Shown: piece by piece, positions 34,716 through 47,654 of the stretch
Layout: every line of letters starts with the position of its first letter
How positions within the stretch are numbered: the stretch's first letter is position 1
DNA from: Panax quinquefolius
Taxonomy: Eukaryota; Streptophyta; Magnoliopsida; Apiales; Araliaceae
Length of the DNA stretch: 64,000 nucleotides
Assembly: GCA_020205615.1 (NCBI GenBank)
Contig: CM035167.1
Location: 57,557,023 to 57,621,022 of the forward strand
Reading direction: 5' to 3'
Program-made: the position numbers and the translations under genes
The notes under the pieces: model-generated
The model's database searches: none
What the model was told of the DNA's origin: nothing
Seen by the model: the letters and a program-made list of their open reading frames with translations, nothing else

Positions 34716-34999
34716 AGCATGTGACACCCCTATGTGGGCTCCACCCCTCTGGCTCGGTCCAGTTCAAGTTGCAAAGGAGTTCTTGTGGACTAGAAAGGTC
34801 AAATCGGGAATAAAAATGCCACACAATTGAGCAAAATAGCATGCAATCCGGGTCTTCTCAGATCAATCTTTGAGTCTGTACATCACTCATTGGTAGTCAC
34901 TCGAACATGAGGTATACCCTGCCAATGATCTCATTTGTTACAAATCACATCCGGCAATACCTTGTACAGGTCCAATGCCACCAACTCCGGGTCATTACC

Positions 35000-35460
35000 C
35001 TAAAAGATCAATGTAATCCCCGACGAGGGTTAGAACGTGGATCCCCGACGGGGGTTACAACGTAGATCCCCGACGAGGGTTACAACGTGAAGTCCCAGCA
35101 GGGGATTAAAACACACATTTTAGCCGTTGACACATATCAACGAAGGTCAAGCAGCCTTGACGTTATCTCAACCGATGGCAATTAAACCTATCGGAGCTAT
35201 AGAGCTATTCGAGGATTTCATGCTCGATTACTCATACTCCCCAGCGGATCCCCAGTGGGGGTCATAACGCAATGTTCTGTTGATTCACACGTCAGCGAAG
35301 GTCAAGCAACTTTGACAATCTACCCACAGAGTATCAGCCGTTGATTCACACATCAGAGAAGGTCAAGCAACCTTGACAGTATATCCCACATGATTTTTAA
35401 GCCGTTGATTCACCTGTCAGTGAAGTACACATCAACGAAGGTCAGGCATCCCTGGCAGCA
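35000..35460. repeat. Hairpin-rich repeats before A1 3' LTR
   Basis: Four ~28-bp units with ATCCCCGACGGGGGTTACAACG (CCCCG/CGGGG stem) lie at 35,015-35,110. Four to five ~75-bp units with GTTGATTCACACGTCAGCG, then GAAGGTCAAGCAACCTTGAC (GTCAAG/CTTGAC stem), lie at 35,110-35,460. They are the inverse of the repeats in A0. The rest, 34,716-35,902, shows no gene. Confidence 0.75.
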
Positions 35461-35902
35461 TTTGTTGTTGGCAGTGAATCCAACAGAATCCTGACATATC
35501 CTGGCAATACCAATCAGGAAAGGTTAATGTTATCAAATAGGATAGATGATGGAATATGTTATACACATCCTCAAACATACCAAGCTTTATCCCCACAGAT
35601 CTCTTACGTATAAGAGGTACATCTTCAGGATCAAGTTGTTATCAAGGACCCAGGAATTTGGTGATAACCCCAACATCAACATCCTAACAGATTCGAATTA
35701 CACATCAAATCTAGTCATCATTGCCAATTCCCAGTCGAAGCAACAGGGAGCCAGCAATCATCCCCAGCATGTTAAGCTACAACCCCGTACACATGTATCA
35801 TACATTTGCATCATGTTGCTACACATAGTACCATATTTTTCTTGTTGTATTTCAAGTTTCTAGGATTCTTTATCTTACCCATGCATCGCCATGCATGAGT
35901 AT

Positions 35903-35918
35903 GATAAAGAGGGGCATC
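35903..35918 (+). other. Polypurine tract of A1
   Basis: GATAAAGAGGGGCATC abuts the TGTAGACACTC of the 3' LTR and is identical to the inverse tract of A0. Confidence 0.8.
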
Positions 35919-37155
35919 TGTAGACACTCGAAATTTTATGTACTGTTGTCACTGATATTGTAGGAGGACAGATTCGTCTTTCAAGAGGGACCCGGGAAAA
36001 CAATCCATATCCATTCCGGATACTATCGGAAGTTCAGCATCAACCCCAGAACACACACTGGGAGTAACAATTCCAACCTCGGATATAACCCTGAGGCGTG
36101 CAGATCCAATACCGGAACACACACCGGAGAAGACCGATTAATCTCGGAGATAACCCCGAGGTATCCAGTCTCAGTCCCAATCATGGGAATAGCCACCAAC
36201 CTTGGTGATTACCCCAAGGAATGCAGTTTCTGCGATAACCCCGGAAATGCTTGTTTCAAATGTAACCAGCTTCAATCTCGGCGCTCACAATGAGATATTC
36301 AGTACCAAATCGGAGATAACACCAGGAGGACAGGCACACCTCAAAGATGACACTGAGGACCTTCAACAAATTGCAGCAGTCCAATCTTAGCGAAGCCTTG
36401 AGCAATATTTGCTTTATCAGCCCAAACCGGCGATAACACCAGTGAGGGGTAACATCATCATCTCGCCAACGCGATGCCACGCCACGTCGTCTCAACATTT
36501 CATACACATCTCTACACAACGATGTCCCACAAGAATTAAGGATAACCAATCCCAAGTGACTATTATGCGGAGTAACGGATGGAATTTGAAGCTAAAAGAC
36601 CGGAGGGCATCGTCCCATCTTCAATGACTTCGTACAAACTCTAATCATATGTCGTTTTACAACTCTTGACAATGACGGTCCGAAATAGGTCCTGTATACC
36701 TCAATCGGATGCCCGGATTGCACTTCTAAAAGTTTAAGCAGACATTACAGTGCCCGAGTGCATGTACTACGAGACGACCCGACCCGAGCAACCCGGGCCC
36801 ACCCGGGTTGCCTCTGGTACACCTATGGCTCCACCCTCTATAAATAGAGGGCTTGGGGTGGCCATTTTGCATGAGAAAATGACGAGGAAGCCCCGCCCTT
36901 GATTTGCTCTCGCTGACTCACCCCATCTGATGTACTTTCTCATTTTAAACACTTGTGAGCTCATATATAGCTTCTTTTGTACCTACAAAAGCCAGTGTTT
37001 ACCCACTTTAAAGATATAGAAGTCTTTTTTGGCAGTCAACTGTAAGCCTTCTCACACACTTTAAAGCCTTTCTCTTCATCTTTGCACACACCCTTCTTCA
37101 CGTTGAGAGTCGTCTTTGCGTCGTTTGCAGGACTTGATTCAGTGGTTTTATGTCG

Positions 37156-37207
<52 letters not shown>

Positions 37208-37271
37208 ACTAACATTATCGAGTTATGCCTCGATTGAGCCTTGACTTGATGCAGAGCATTTATTGCTTTAA

Positions 37272-37343
<72 letters not shown>

Positions 37344-37413
37344 TATATATATTAAGCGTGTGTAGGACTCTATTCGATGAGCACGGATTTTACATCATCG
37401 ATACGTTTACTCG

Positions 37414-37474
<61 letters not shown>

Positions 37475-38747
37475 TATATATATGAAGCTGTTGTCGAACT
37501 CGTTTGATGAGCACGGATTTTACATCCAGTGTGTTTACTCGCTTTTTATATGTATATACTCATATATATGAACTGTTGTCGAACTATGTTTGATGAGCAC
37601 TGGATTTTATATCAGGTGCGTTCTACGCTTTTATATATATCTATATATATATTTCGTCCCACACAGAGTTTACTTCGTGGTGGTTGATCGCTTCTGAGTT
37701 TCTTTACGTTTAAATCTGCCGGGAGTTCACTTCGTGGCGATTGATTGCTGTCTGACTTTACTTACATTTTGTCCCGCTTTAGAGTTTCCTCCGTGGTGGT
37801 TGATAGCTTCTGACTTTATTTATATTTTCGTCACTTTGGAATTTCCTCCGTGGCGGTTGATAGCTTTTACAACTTTATTTACATTTTTTGATCCCCCATG
37901 GAGGTGCTTCGTGGTTGGTGATCATGTCTGTATATATATATTTGCAGCTTTTTATATATATACCTACTTACTGCTTTCATACAAATTATGGTATCATGTG
38001 CGCCTAGGAATCATGTGATCACAGATTCAGCCTATTGGATCTAGATTCAGTTCCCGTGATGGACATTTTCAGCTGTAAGCAGCTTGTAAATTATTCTGCG
38101 GTGTCTGAATTCCTCAGATGCTTTCCATACCCATGAGGAAGTCGGCATTATTTGTATATTATTTTTGTACGGATGCTTCGCATCTGTAAAATAAAATCAA
38201 TAAAGCCGAACACTTAATAAATGGGAATGTAAAAGGTCTCAATTACTATTTAGCATCAGGGTTTGAAAAACCTTTTATTAAAACCTCATTGCTATATCTT
38301 GCTAAAAACTGAATTTTTACATAAATTCAAACTCTGTGTATATAGGTGCAAATGAGGCCTCGCACTACTTCCAAATAACAGCACATTAACCAACACATAC
38401 ACACATTCGAATACTAGTTTCTTGAAAAGAGGCGGTCACCGTGGTAACACGGATGTCTGGGGGTGCCTAACACCTTCCCTCCGCTTAACCAAATCCCCGG
38501 ACCCTAATAAATCTCGGTTTCACTAACCCATTTAGCAGCGTCTCATCACTGGGTCAATGTACAAACCTTTTCTCGGTTGTGTTGGTACAACCATTTAAAA
38601 AACCAATTGGCGACTCTTAATAGTCTATCGTCGACATTATACATGTCGGACCTTTTTCACTTGTTTTTTCAAACAAATCTCACCTAAAATGAGAACACCA
38701 AAGAACAAGTAACGAAAAGGGACAATTAAAAAATCTCGACGTTGACA
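35919..38747 (+). repeat. 3' LTR of A1
   Basis: 2,829 bp, TGTAGACACTC to GACGTTGACA, followed by the target duplicate ATACT. It has the TATA box (36,838), TA-rich units, the 59-bp units (37,655-37,935) and the conserved GGGGGTGCCTAACACCTT tail (about 38,459), as in the 5' LTR. The TA tracts are up to 67 bp. Confidence 0.92.
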
Positions 38748-38752
38748 ATACT

Positions 38753-40050
38753 CACAAAAATACGCTCAATAATATAGAGAGAAAGAAAACTTGTTTTTGG
38801 TGTGATTTTTAATTCTAACTTAGCCCTCTATTTATAGGAAAATGTTAGCACGCCGAAGCAGACTTGACCTGCTACCTGATGGCTTTACCTGCTACTATTG
38901 CCACCCACCACATTTGAAATTCAATTTGAGCACATTTCTCACCAACTAAAAATGGGGTCCACCAATTCTAGAATTTTCTACTAAAATGATAAATTCTGAA
39001 ACTTCAACAATTTCTGAACCAGTCATCTCTCAAAATTCATAACAAATCATACGTTCATTTTTAACGGTTCAAAATTTGTGGACATATACTCAACTTATAT
39101 ATGTATAACATATCCAACAATCACAACGATCCAACGGACGGATTAAAAATTATAACTCACGCAATATATCTCAAGAACACTGTTTTGATTTTTAATACCT
39201 CCATTTCGACAAAATACTGATAAAACACCTCAATAATAATTCCTTCATTTATAACCACATAAATAAATCCATCATTTAAATCCGAATCAAATAAATATTT
39301 CCTTATCATATAAATCAATAATTAATTATTCACAAATAATATGACAGAATCACATTTATGACAACTAGGCAGTTCCCAGGAAAGAGGGGGCTTTCCGATA
39401 AGAATTTCTCCTTACTGGCGCGCAATTAGTTGACTAAACCTCTCCTTGATAGAACTTTCTAGGCATTGCCAATAATGTTATCTCATAATATTATTCAAAT
39501 AATATGAATTATTGATCCGATAATGGGAAATATTGTGTAGTGACAATTATTGAAACAACAATAATATAAAATATCAACACAGCAATTATTGAACCAATAA
39601 AGTAAAATATTGAACAGTAATTACTGTAACAATTATTGAGTAGTGCCTTCTTATGTAAGAATCAATAATTCAAAAATAATGTGCAAAATCGTGTGCTACT
39701 GTGCAACCACGTGTATTACTGTATTTTAACCACGGGGTATTCCAATAGTGTTAACGGTAACAACTACGTCGTTATTTGTAAAAACTCAAATTTGTCATTT
39801 TCTTCATCTGACCATTATCCGTTATGGGGCCCACAAATGGCTGCGCCATCGTACGAATATTCCCCGACAAAAAGAATATTCCACGACCAAATGAATATTC
39901 CCCGACAAAAATGAATATTTTACAACCACTTGGTTATTTTGTAAAATTTTCACATTTCACCCATAACCAAAGTATTATATCAAATTAACACCTTATTAGT
40001 CACAATAATAATTAGAGGAAATTCGATTTTATTTATAATAAGTTGGGGTC
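38753..40050 (-). repeat. 3' LTR of C, proximal piece
   Basis: It continues the LTR from 15,401 and matches 51,495-52,800 of the 5' LTR. The TATA box is CTATTTATAGG (inverse) at 38,827-38,838. The last bases of the LTR and the polypurine tract are lost in a 31-bp deletion at 40,050/40,051. No gene. Confidence 0.88.
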
Positions 40051-42815
40051 CTCGAAATTAACGTACGTACCTGGTGTTTCAAAAAGGTGAGGATACCTCG
40101 CTTTCATTTCTGATTCTAACTCCCAAGTCATTTCTTCAATAGCATGGTTCCTTCACAAAGCCTTAACTTGTGGTATAACCTTCGTCCGTAGGACATGCTC
40201 TTTCCTATCCAAGATCTTAACAGGTACCTCCTCATACGTAAATCTTCGGCTATCTCGTCCGGTTCTAACTCAATAATGTGGTTCGAGTCTTTCACATATT
40301 TATGAAGCATAGATATGTGAAAAACATTATGAACACGAGACATGCTTAGAGGTAATGCGAGTCTATAGTCCACATTTCCTATTCGGTCAAGAATCTCAAA
40401 TGGACCAACAAATCGTGAGCTTTCCTCTCTTCCAAAATCTTGTAACTTCCTTCCATGGTGCAACACGTAACAATACATGATCCCCAATAATAAATTCCAC
40501 ATCCTTTCGATGATGATCCGCATAACTCTTTTGTCGATCCTGTGCCATTTGTATACGTTGTCGGATCATTTGAATCTTCTCTGTAGTTATGCGTACTAAT
40601 TCTTGTCCCAACAACGTTGCTTCACCCACCTCGTCCCAGCATACTGGAGAGCAACACTTTCGTCCATACAATGCTTCAAATGGAGCCACACCTATACTTG
40701 CCTAATAACTGTTGTTCTAGGAGAATTCCACCAATGGTAGGTACTTATCCCAACTCCCTTTAAAATCTAGGACACAGAGTCTTAATAAATCTTCAAGAGT
40801 TTGAATAGTCCTCTCTGATTGCCCGTCCGTTTGAGGATGATATCTTTGAATCAGAATCAGAATTGCGCCCATAGCTTTTCGCAAGCTAACCCAAAATCTT
40901 GAAGTGAATCTTGGGTCACAATCCGAAACTATGGATCTTGGCATGCCATGCAATCTCACAATCTCATTCACGTACATACGAGCAAGACGTTCAAGGGAAT
41001 AAGTCTCACGTATCGGCAAGAAATGAGCAGACTTGGTTAATCTATCAATAATAACCCAAATCGTATATATGCCTTGAGAAACTTTGGGAAGACCTGTAAC
41101 AAAATCCATGGTAATGTGTTCCCACTTCCATTTCAGAATCTCAAGTGGTTGCAATGGACCCTTAGGCACTTGATGCTCCGCCTTTACACGTTGACAAGTT
41201 AAACACCTCGAGATAAACTCCGTGATCTCTCTCTTCATATTGTTCCACCAAAATGTATGTCGAAGATCATGATACATTTTGGTACTCCTAGGATGGATTG
41301 CAAACGGTGTGTTATGTGCCTCCATCATGATTATATGCTTCAAGTCAGAATCGTTAGGAACGCAAAGTCTAGAGTTGACTCAAAGTATTACTTCTTCATA
41401 GATTCTTGCTTCTGGAATAACACCTTCTTCCACTTTCTTCTTCATACGCATCAACCCCAGGTCCGTAGCTTGAGCAGTTTTAACTTTATCGATTAAAGTC
41501 GGTTCTACTCATATATTTTCCATCATCATGTGGGTACTTGGAGCCTTTAACTCTATCTCCATCCTTTACAAGTCATACAAAATGGGCATTTACGTTGACA
41601 ATATCGCACTCGTACCTGCATATGATCTTCTACTCAATGCGTCAGCTACTACGTTCGCTTTTCCAGGATGGTATTGAATAGTATGATCGTAATCTTTCAA
41701 CAGCTTGAGCCAACGTCATTATCGCATATTGAGTTCCTTTTGGGTGAAGAAATATTTGAGGCTTTTATGATCTGTATAGATCTCCACTTTCTCCCAATAC
41801 AGGTAGTGCCTCCAGATCTTCAACGCGAAAACGACTGCTGCCAACTCCAAATCATGAGTAGGATAATTCCTCTCATATTATTTGAGTTGTCATGAGGCAT
41901 AGGCTATGACTTTCCCATGTTGCATGAGAACACATCCTAAACCTTTGCCTGAAGCATCGCTGTATATAACAAATCCATCCGAACCAGATGGTATTGCATG
42001 AACAGGTGCCGAAATGAGTCTCCTCTTGAGTTCTTGGAAACCCTTCTCGTAATTCTCGCTCCAACTGAATATTATATCTTTATGAGTCAGCTGAGTTAAC
42101 GGAGTAGCGATTCGAGAAAATCCTTCCACGAATCTCCGATAATAACCAGTTAAGCCCGAAAAACTACATACTTCGGTCACCAATTTTGGTTGCTCCCAAC
42201 TTTGTATAGCTTTAATCTTCGTCGGGTCGATAGATACTCCATGTTTTGACACCACGTGCCCAAGGAATGCTACTTCCTCAAGCCAGAACTCGCATTTCTT
42301 CAGCTTGGCATACAACTTATTATCATGAAGCCTTTGCAGTACCAGCTTCAAATGGTGCTCATAATCTTCACAGCTTTTGGAATAGATGAGGATGTCATCA
42401 ATAAAGTCAATAATGAACTGATCCAAATATTCTTTGAACACACGATTCATCATATCCATGAAAGCAGTAGGAGCATTAGTCAATCCAAAAGACATGACTA
42501 AGAATTCATAATGCCCGTACGGAGTTCTGAAGGCAGTCTTTGGAATATCCTCAGTTTTAATCTTCAGCTGATGATATCTAGAACGAAGATTGATCTTTGA
42601 AAAGAATTGTGCTCCTTGCAACTGGTTGAACAAGTCATCTATGCGAGGTAGAAGATACATATTCTTGATAGTGACATGGTTCAATTCTCGGTAGTCAATA
42701 CAAAGTCGTATACTCCCGTCTTTCTTCTTTACGAATAACACAGGAGCACCCCAAGGAGATGTACTAGGATGAATGAAACCGATGTCCAACAACTCCTGTA
42801 GTTGGACCTTTAACT
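40051..42815 (-). pseudogene. pol: pol of C: RT, RNase H, integrase (protease absent)
   Basis: It reads leftwards. RT is open from 42,792 to 41,890, from [20 protein letters not shown] through the catalytic FIDD (about 42,395) into RNase H ([14 protein letters not shown]). After stops the integrase is open at 41,343-40,717, with [27 protein letters not shown] and GQSERTIQT giving the HHCC and DDE sites. The end has a GPF module (SRFVGPFEILDRIG) and a chromodomain-like tail, EEMTWELESEM. Stops are at about 41,889, 40,716 and 40,690, with frameshifts near 41,890, 40,450 and 40,200. It starts directly at the microhomology junction with gag: no protease and no N-terminal RT. Confidence 0.85.
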
Positions 42816-44037
42816 CCCGTGATCACCTCGTTTGGGTTCCTCGCATTTTGGGCAGTCACGACAAACACCCTTCTAGGAACCACCAACTTTGACTTGTCTG
42901 GGATAGCATTTGGAGTCACCCTCCCCGTTGAACTTGGTTTCACAACTAGACAATCTCTAGCTATATGACCTTCTTTTCCATAGTTATAACACACCTTAGA
43001 TTGTTGTGGGCAGTTTGGGCTGATGTGCCCTCTTTCCCGCATTTATAACAAACGACCGGTGCTCGTTCTCCTCCCATAAAAACAGTTGATGTTTGTGTTG
43101 ACGTCTTCATGTTATCATTGATGTACCTTCTCTTCTTGAAATCTCCTCCCGACTCGCTTCTTCTATTTTCACGGCCACGATTACCACCAGAGTGGTTACC
43201 GCTTTTGTCCGAATGTTTTCTTCTCTGCTGATTGTCATTTCTCCGATGACCACTGCCACCGGTATGACCTTGGTTGTGGTCCCTCGGTTGAACATACTCA
43301 TTATCTCGCTCTAATAATTGAGACCTGTTTACAACATCTGAATATAAAGAAAATTTATGAGAGATAAGATATTGTCGAATCTCGGGTTTTACACCTCTCA
43401 GAAACATCCTCGTCATTCATTCCTCATTCTCGACCAAATAAGGTGCAAACCTGGATAACTCTACAAACTTCGCCTCGTACTGGGACACTGTCATGTTGTT
43501 TTCTTCCAGTCTGATAAACTCTAGGTCCTTCATATGACGAATACTTTCAGGAAAGTACTTGTCATTAAACAGTTTCTGAAACGTTTCCGAAGACATGTTG
43601 AGTGCGGTAGGCTGGGTACGCTTCACAAATTCCCACCAGTAGTCTACCTCACCGCGGAATATAAAGGTGGCGAATGGAACCTTCTATTCCTCCATGCATC
43701 CCAAGACATCAAATATCTTAGTAATTTACTTGACCCACGTTTCTGCCTTGATCGAATCCGGCTTTCCAATAAATTCTGGTGGTCCCAACTCCTTGAACTG
43801 CTTGGCTATGACAAGTTGTGTATTGCTATCATTTCCACCCATATTTTGTGCACGAGTCTCCCTCGTCTGATTTTGCATGAAATGCAAAAAACTTCTAAAC
43901 ATCCCATCATTCATCATTTGTTTGGTAGTGTTGTTTACAGGAGGAATATTATCTTTCTGTTGCACGTTCCCCTAGGTGGTGATTAAAGGTGTCTCCACTG
44001 TCTCATTCACTCCATCGTTAATATTTTCCGCTGCCAT
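42816..44037 (-). pseudogene. gag: gag of C
   Basis: ATG at 44,037 (MAAENINDGVNET) was chosen by comparison with G. The gag core includes KQFKELGPPEFIGK, FIFRGEVDYWWE, FQKLFNDKYFPESIR and FAPYLVENEE. A basic, Arg/Gly/Ser-rich stretch lies at about 43,290-43,150. Two CCHC knuckles are damaged: CYKCGKEG loses its frame at about 43,030, and [14 protein letters not shown] has Tyr for the second Cys. Stops are at about 43,960, 43,720 and 43,417. It ends NPNEVITG, fused to RT. Confidence 0.82.
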
Positions 44038-44203
44038 TCTTAAATACTACCATAAAACAAGGGTTAATTAACAAATTAACATATCACATATTAACCATAT
44101 GCTCTGACTGACCAACCAAGTAACAAATAAGGTCATACTAGCGAAGGAATTCCCCGACTCTCCCCTCCTAGTTCTTGTCTCACATCTCAGCCAGGGATCA
44201 TAT

Positions 44204-44221
44204 CCCTAAGCTCTGATACCA
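44204..44221 (-). other. Primer binding site of C (initiator tRNA-Met)
   Basis: Minus strand TGGTATCAGAGCTTAGGG lies two bases after the LTR end. The first 12 bases fit the initiator tRNA-Met perfectly. Confidence 0.9.
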
Positions 44222-44223
44222 AC

Positions 44224-44579
44224 TGTGATGCCCCCAAAATAGGTATACATCACCCATTCTGAGTTGTCAAATACATGGTACAGAAACAAATACAACTTCA
44301 GTAATACAATTGTCGTGCAAAATACGACAACACATATACTATGAGTTTGAATACAAGTATTGTCTAATAGAGAGTATACAAACTCAAAAGGAGTCCTCAT
44401 TACAATTATTGATACACTATTTTACAAAATAGTGAGGACTACTAATACAACTATCCTGAACCATCACTCCATACCCCGGCTAGTTCCTGCTATGTTCTCA
44501 CCTCATGAGAAGAAAAATGGAAAAAAAAGGAAAAGGGTGAGCTCAACTAGCCCAGTAAAGAATATTATGACTAAGATAA
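44224..44579 (-). repeat. 5' LTR of C, end piece
   Basis: Plus strand TGTGATGCCCCCAAAATAGG onwards; about 5% different from 14,215-14,570. It is interrupted after GATAA by solo LTR D and continues at 50,653. Confidence 0.9.
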
Positions 44580-46216
44580 TGTAAGACCCCAAATTATTAA
44601 TAAATGAAATTTAATTTCCTCTATTTATTATTTTGAAATAGTAAGGGTTGAATTGATTAATGTTGTTAGTTATGGTTAAAATGTGAATATTTTAAAAATA
44701 AGCGGTGGTTATAAAATATTCATTGTTGCTTGGGAATATTCGTTTGGTCGTGGAATATTTCTTCTTTGTCGGGGAATATTAAATGCGATGGCGTAGTCTT
44801 TTAATGGGCCTCATAACTTGAAAGCAATTGGATTAAGAAAATGAAAAGTATAAGTTGTTTATAAAAATAAGCATAGTGGTTACCAATTAACCATTGTTGG
44901 AATACCCGGTGGTTAAAAACACGATGTCTGGCGTTGTTGCAGACAAGAAGTTTTGCGGTATTGCACCAATTATTGATTCTTACGTAAGAAGGCACTACTC
45001 AATAATTGTTACGAGGTGAGTTCTTATTCAAAGTATTTTATTTTATTGATTCAATAATTAACTGCGTTAATATTTTATATTCTTGTTGTTTCAATAATTA
45101 TCAATACACGGTATTTTCCATTATCGAAGCAATAATTCATATTATCTGAATAATATTATTAGAAAACATTATTGGCAATGTCTAGAAAGTTACATTCAAG
45201 GAGAGGTTTGGTCACCTAATTGCGGCGTCGATGAGGAGAAATCCTTATTGGAAGCCCCTCTTTCTGAGGAGCGGCACGGTTGCAAAGATCTTTGTGATTA
45301 CGTAATATTATTTGTGAATAATTAATTATTGATTTATATGATGAGGAAAATATTGATTTTATGTGGATATAGATGGAGAAAATTTTTAAAGTGACAATCG
45401 TTAAAAATTGATATTTTATCTTTTTGATAAAATAATATTTTATTATATTATATAATAATAATGATATTTTTTTACAATGAATGTGGGATATATGAGTATA
45501 TGAGGAGGAAGAGTATTTTTGTTGCAAAAGTTGTTTAAAACATGTTAAACATGTCTGTGGGCCCATTTCTTGACTGAAATTTGATTATAGCCAGTAAAAT
45601 CGCACGTTTATGGATTTCGGTCAATTTTTGTTTGGAATTTGGAAAAACTTTCTTCTACAAAGTTGTAGAGAATTGAATTTCCTATAAAAGGTCGCGAGAT
45701 TAGAATTTTCTGATAAAAGGGCTATTTATTATGAATTATTGAAGTTTCAAAGTTCTAAAATAATTGATTTTTGAAAGTTTTAAATATTTTTAATTTACAA
45801 AAATGTTTTTTTTGTGATGTAGGCTACTTGAGTGGCTGATCTTTGACTAAAATATTGGGCGTAGAAAATTTATATATATATATATTATTATTATATTAAA
45901 TTTTCTGCTTTGGTGTTCTAAGCATTTTCCTATAAATAGGGTGCTTAGGTTAGAATTGAAAATCACACCAGAAACTACAGATTTCTCTCTTTTTCTCTCT
46001 CTATAATATCGAGCGTATTTTGTGAGTATTTTAGTACTTTGAGTATTGCTATACGGTGCAAGTTCTTTCAACACTATATCCAAATTATTCAAATGTAAGT
46101 ACTATTCTTTCTGAGGTAAGGGATATTATTTTTTAAAAAAAATGATATTATTTCTTCAATATCATTATGCCGAAATATTGGTTGGAAATTTTTATCAAAT
46201 TTGAAACTTTTCATGT

Positions 46217-46310
46217 CGGGGTTACTATTCATGAGTTACTATTCACGAGTTACTATTCATGAGTTACTATTCATGAGTTACTATTCACGAGTACTATTCA
46301 CGAAGCATGA
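46217..46310 (+). repeat. 14-bp minisatellite in solo LTR D
   Basis: About six copies of TTACTATTCA(C/T)GAG, followed after 46,350 by CACTATTCACGAATACGA-type copies. Confidence 0.88.
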
Positions 46311-46739
46311 TGATGTTTTTTTATGAAATTTCTATCTTTTGGTGTCGGAGTTACTATTCACGTATACGACACTATTCACGAATACGACACTATTCACAGA
46401 AAAATTAAATTTTCTTTTCTATGTCCAAGATTGTCTGTTATAGTTCCTATCTTTGATTGGATCTATGTTTTGATCATTCTTAAATTTTACTCCACTCTGA
46501 TTATTTATGAGGTATTTTTGAACTTGGATTGTGTAAAGTACGAATGTGACAACCCCAAAATAGGTCCATTCCATCCAACCCATTCTGAGTCGCCAAATAC
46601 ATGGTACAGAAAACAACTACAACTTTATTACAACAATTGTCGTGCAAAATACAACAACACATATGTTGTGAGTTTTGATACTAAAATATACCAACTGTGA
46701 CTCTGGACACCAACTTGGATAGCACGTCACCATGACACC

Positions 46740-47114
46740 TTACATAAAGGTACAGTCAAAAACTGTTTTAGAAATTAAAACCTTTGGGAAGTGCTCAAGG
46801 AAACCTTCGTACTTGGGAGGCCATGCGTCTAGGTTATTATAGATATCATATGCCCACAAAATTATCCTTGGTTGACCCAATAGACCCCAAAGAAAAATGA
46901 AAAGATTACTATCATATTCTTTCCAATGGTGTGTCTTCTCTTGACATATCATTATCTCCACCGTCTCTAATTGAGAATTATACTTCAACCAAACTCCAAG
47001 ATTATATAGGTAGTGCTCGTATATATACTCAGCAAGTGGATGAGCACATCCCTGTCTTATGATGATACGAGCTTGTATGTCATTAGACATCTTTGTATGA
47101 TAGTGGCAAAACAC
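46740..47114 (-). CDS. LTR-borne ORF of unknown function (solo LTR E)
   Basis: A 124-codon frame is open from ATG 47,114 (MFCHYHTKMSNDIQARIIIR) to TAA 46,740. It contains GCAHPLAEYIYEHYLYNLG, a Trp-rich HHWKEYDSNLFIFLWGLLG and KYEGFLEHFPKVLIS. It lies in the last 600 bp of the LTR, in the transcribed part. Solo LTR F has the same segment with frame breaks. No domain recognised, and the E/F differences show no clear excess of silent changes, so it may be a chance frame or a captured fragment. Confidence 0.3.
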   Translation of the reverse strand: MFCHYHTKMSNDIQARIIIRQGCAHPLAEYIYEHYLYNLGVWLKYNSQLETVEIMICQEKTHHWKEYDSNLFIFLWGLLGQPRIILWAYDIYNNLDAWPPKYEGFLEHFPKVLISKTVFDCTFM

Positions 47115-47654
47115 CCTTCCAACGTTGGGTTCGCTTCACCCTATTTGATTCAACAAATATAACTACTAAATGATGACCACCGTTCTATTCACCTGTTACC
47201 CCCGCTAGACCCAACTACACTCGTATTACCTGAAAGGAATTGTGAAGCAAAAGGGTGAGCACAACTAGCTCAGTAAAGAATATTATGATTAAAGATAAAT
47301 AAATTATCAATTGTCTTCGTCAGTAATAAATCAGAGATTTAGAACATATGGTAGATGATAAAACTTTTCAACCATAGTTGCAGCGGAACGAGTAATCCAT
47401 TAGAAGAGTCAAATAGACCATAAAGTCTATTATCTTCTCCATGTTAAAAGTCCACCAACAATGTTTTAACCTCAGTAACATCAATCAGCAGCCTCGGCCC
47501 ACAATCATGTAAATAACTCATAATCATAATTGTAGTTCTAAATTTCTTTTCGCATTCGGATTTAAGATAATTTTCATCACCTGTCTTTACCTGAAACATC
47601 AAAGATCATGGTTATACCAAATCACAGTTCATGTTCATAATCATACTAATAAAT

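Larger units (their letters stand above)
15402..38747 (+). mobile_element. Tat-lineage (Ogre/Retand-like) element A1, full length with nested LTR F
   Basis: The 23,346-bp insertion (about 19.0 kb without F) is flanked by ATACT at 15,397-15,401 and 38,748-38,752. It contains a 5' LTR of 2,852 bp, a tRNA-Arg-type primer site, gag, protease, G-patch, RT, two RNase H domains, integrase, a noncoding stretch, an antisense PMD/DUF7745 block, a polypurine tract and a 3' LTR of 2,829 bp. The dual RNase H and the antisense extra gene between integrase and 3' LTR are established traits of the Tat lineage. Its coding regions carry many stops. Confidence 0.93.
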
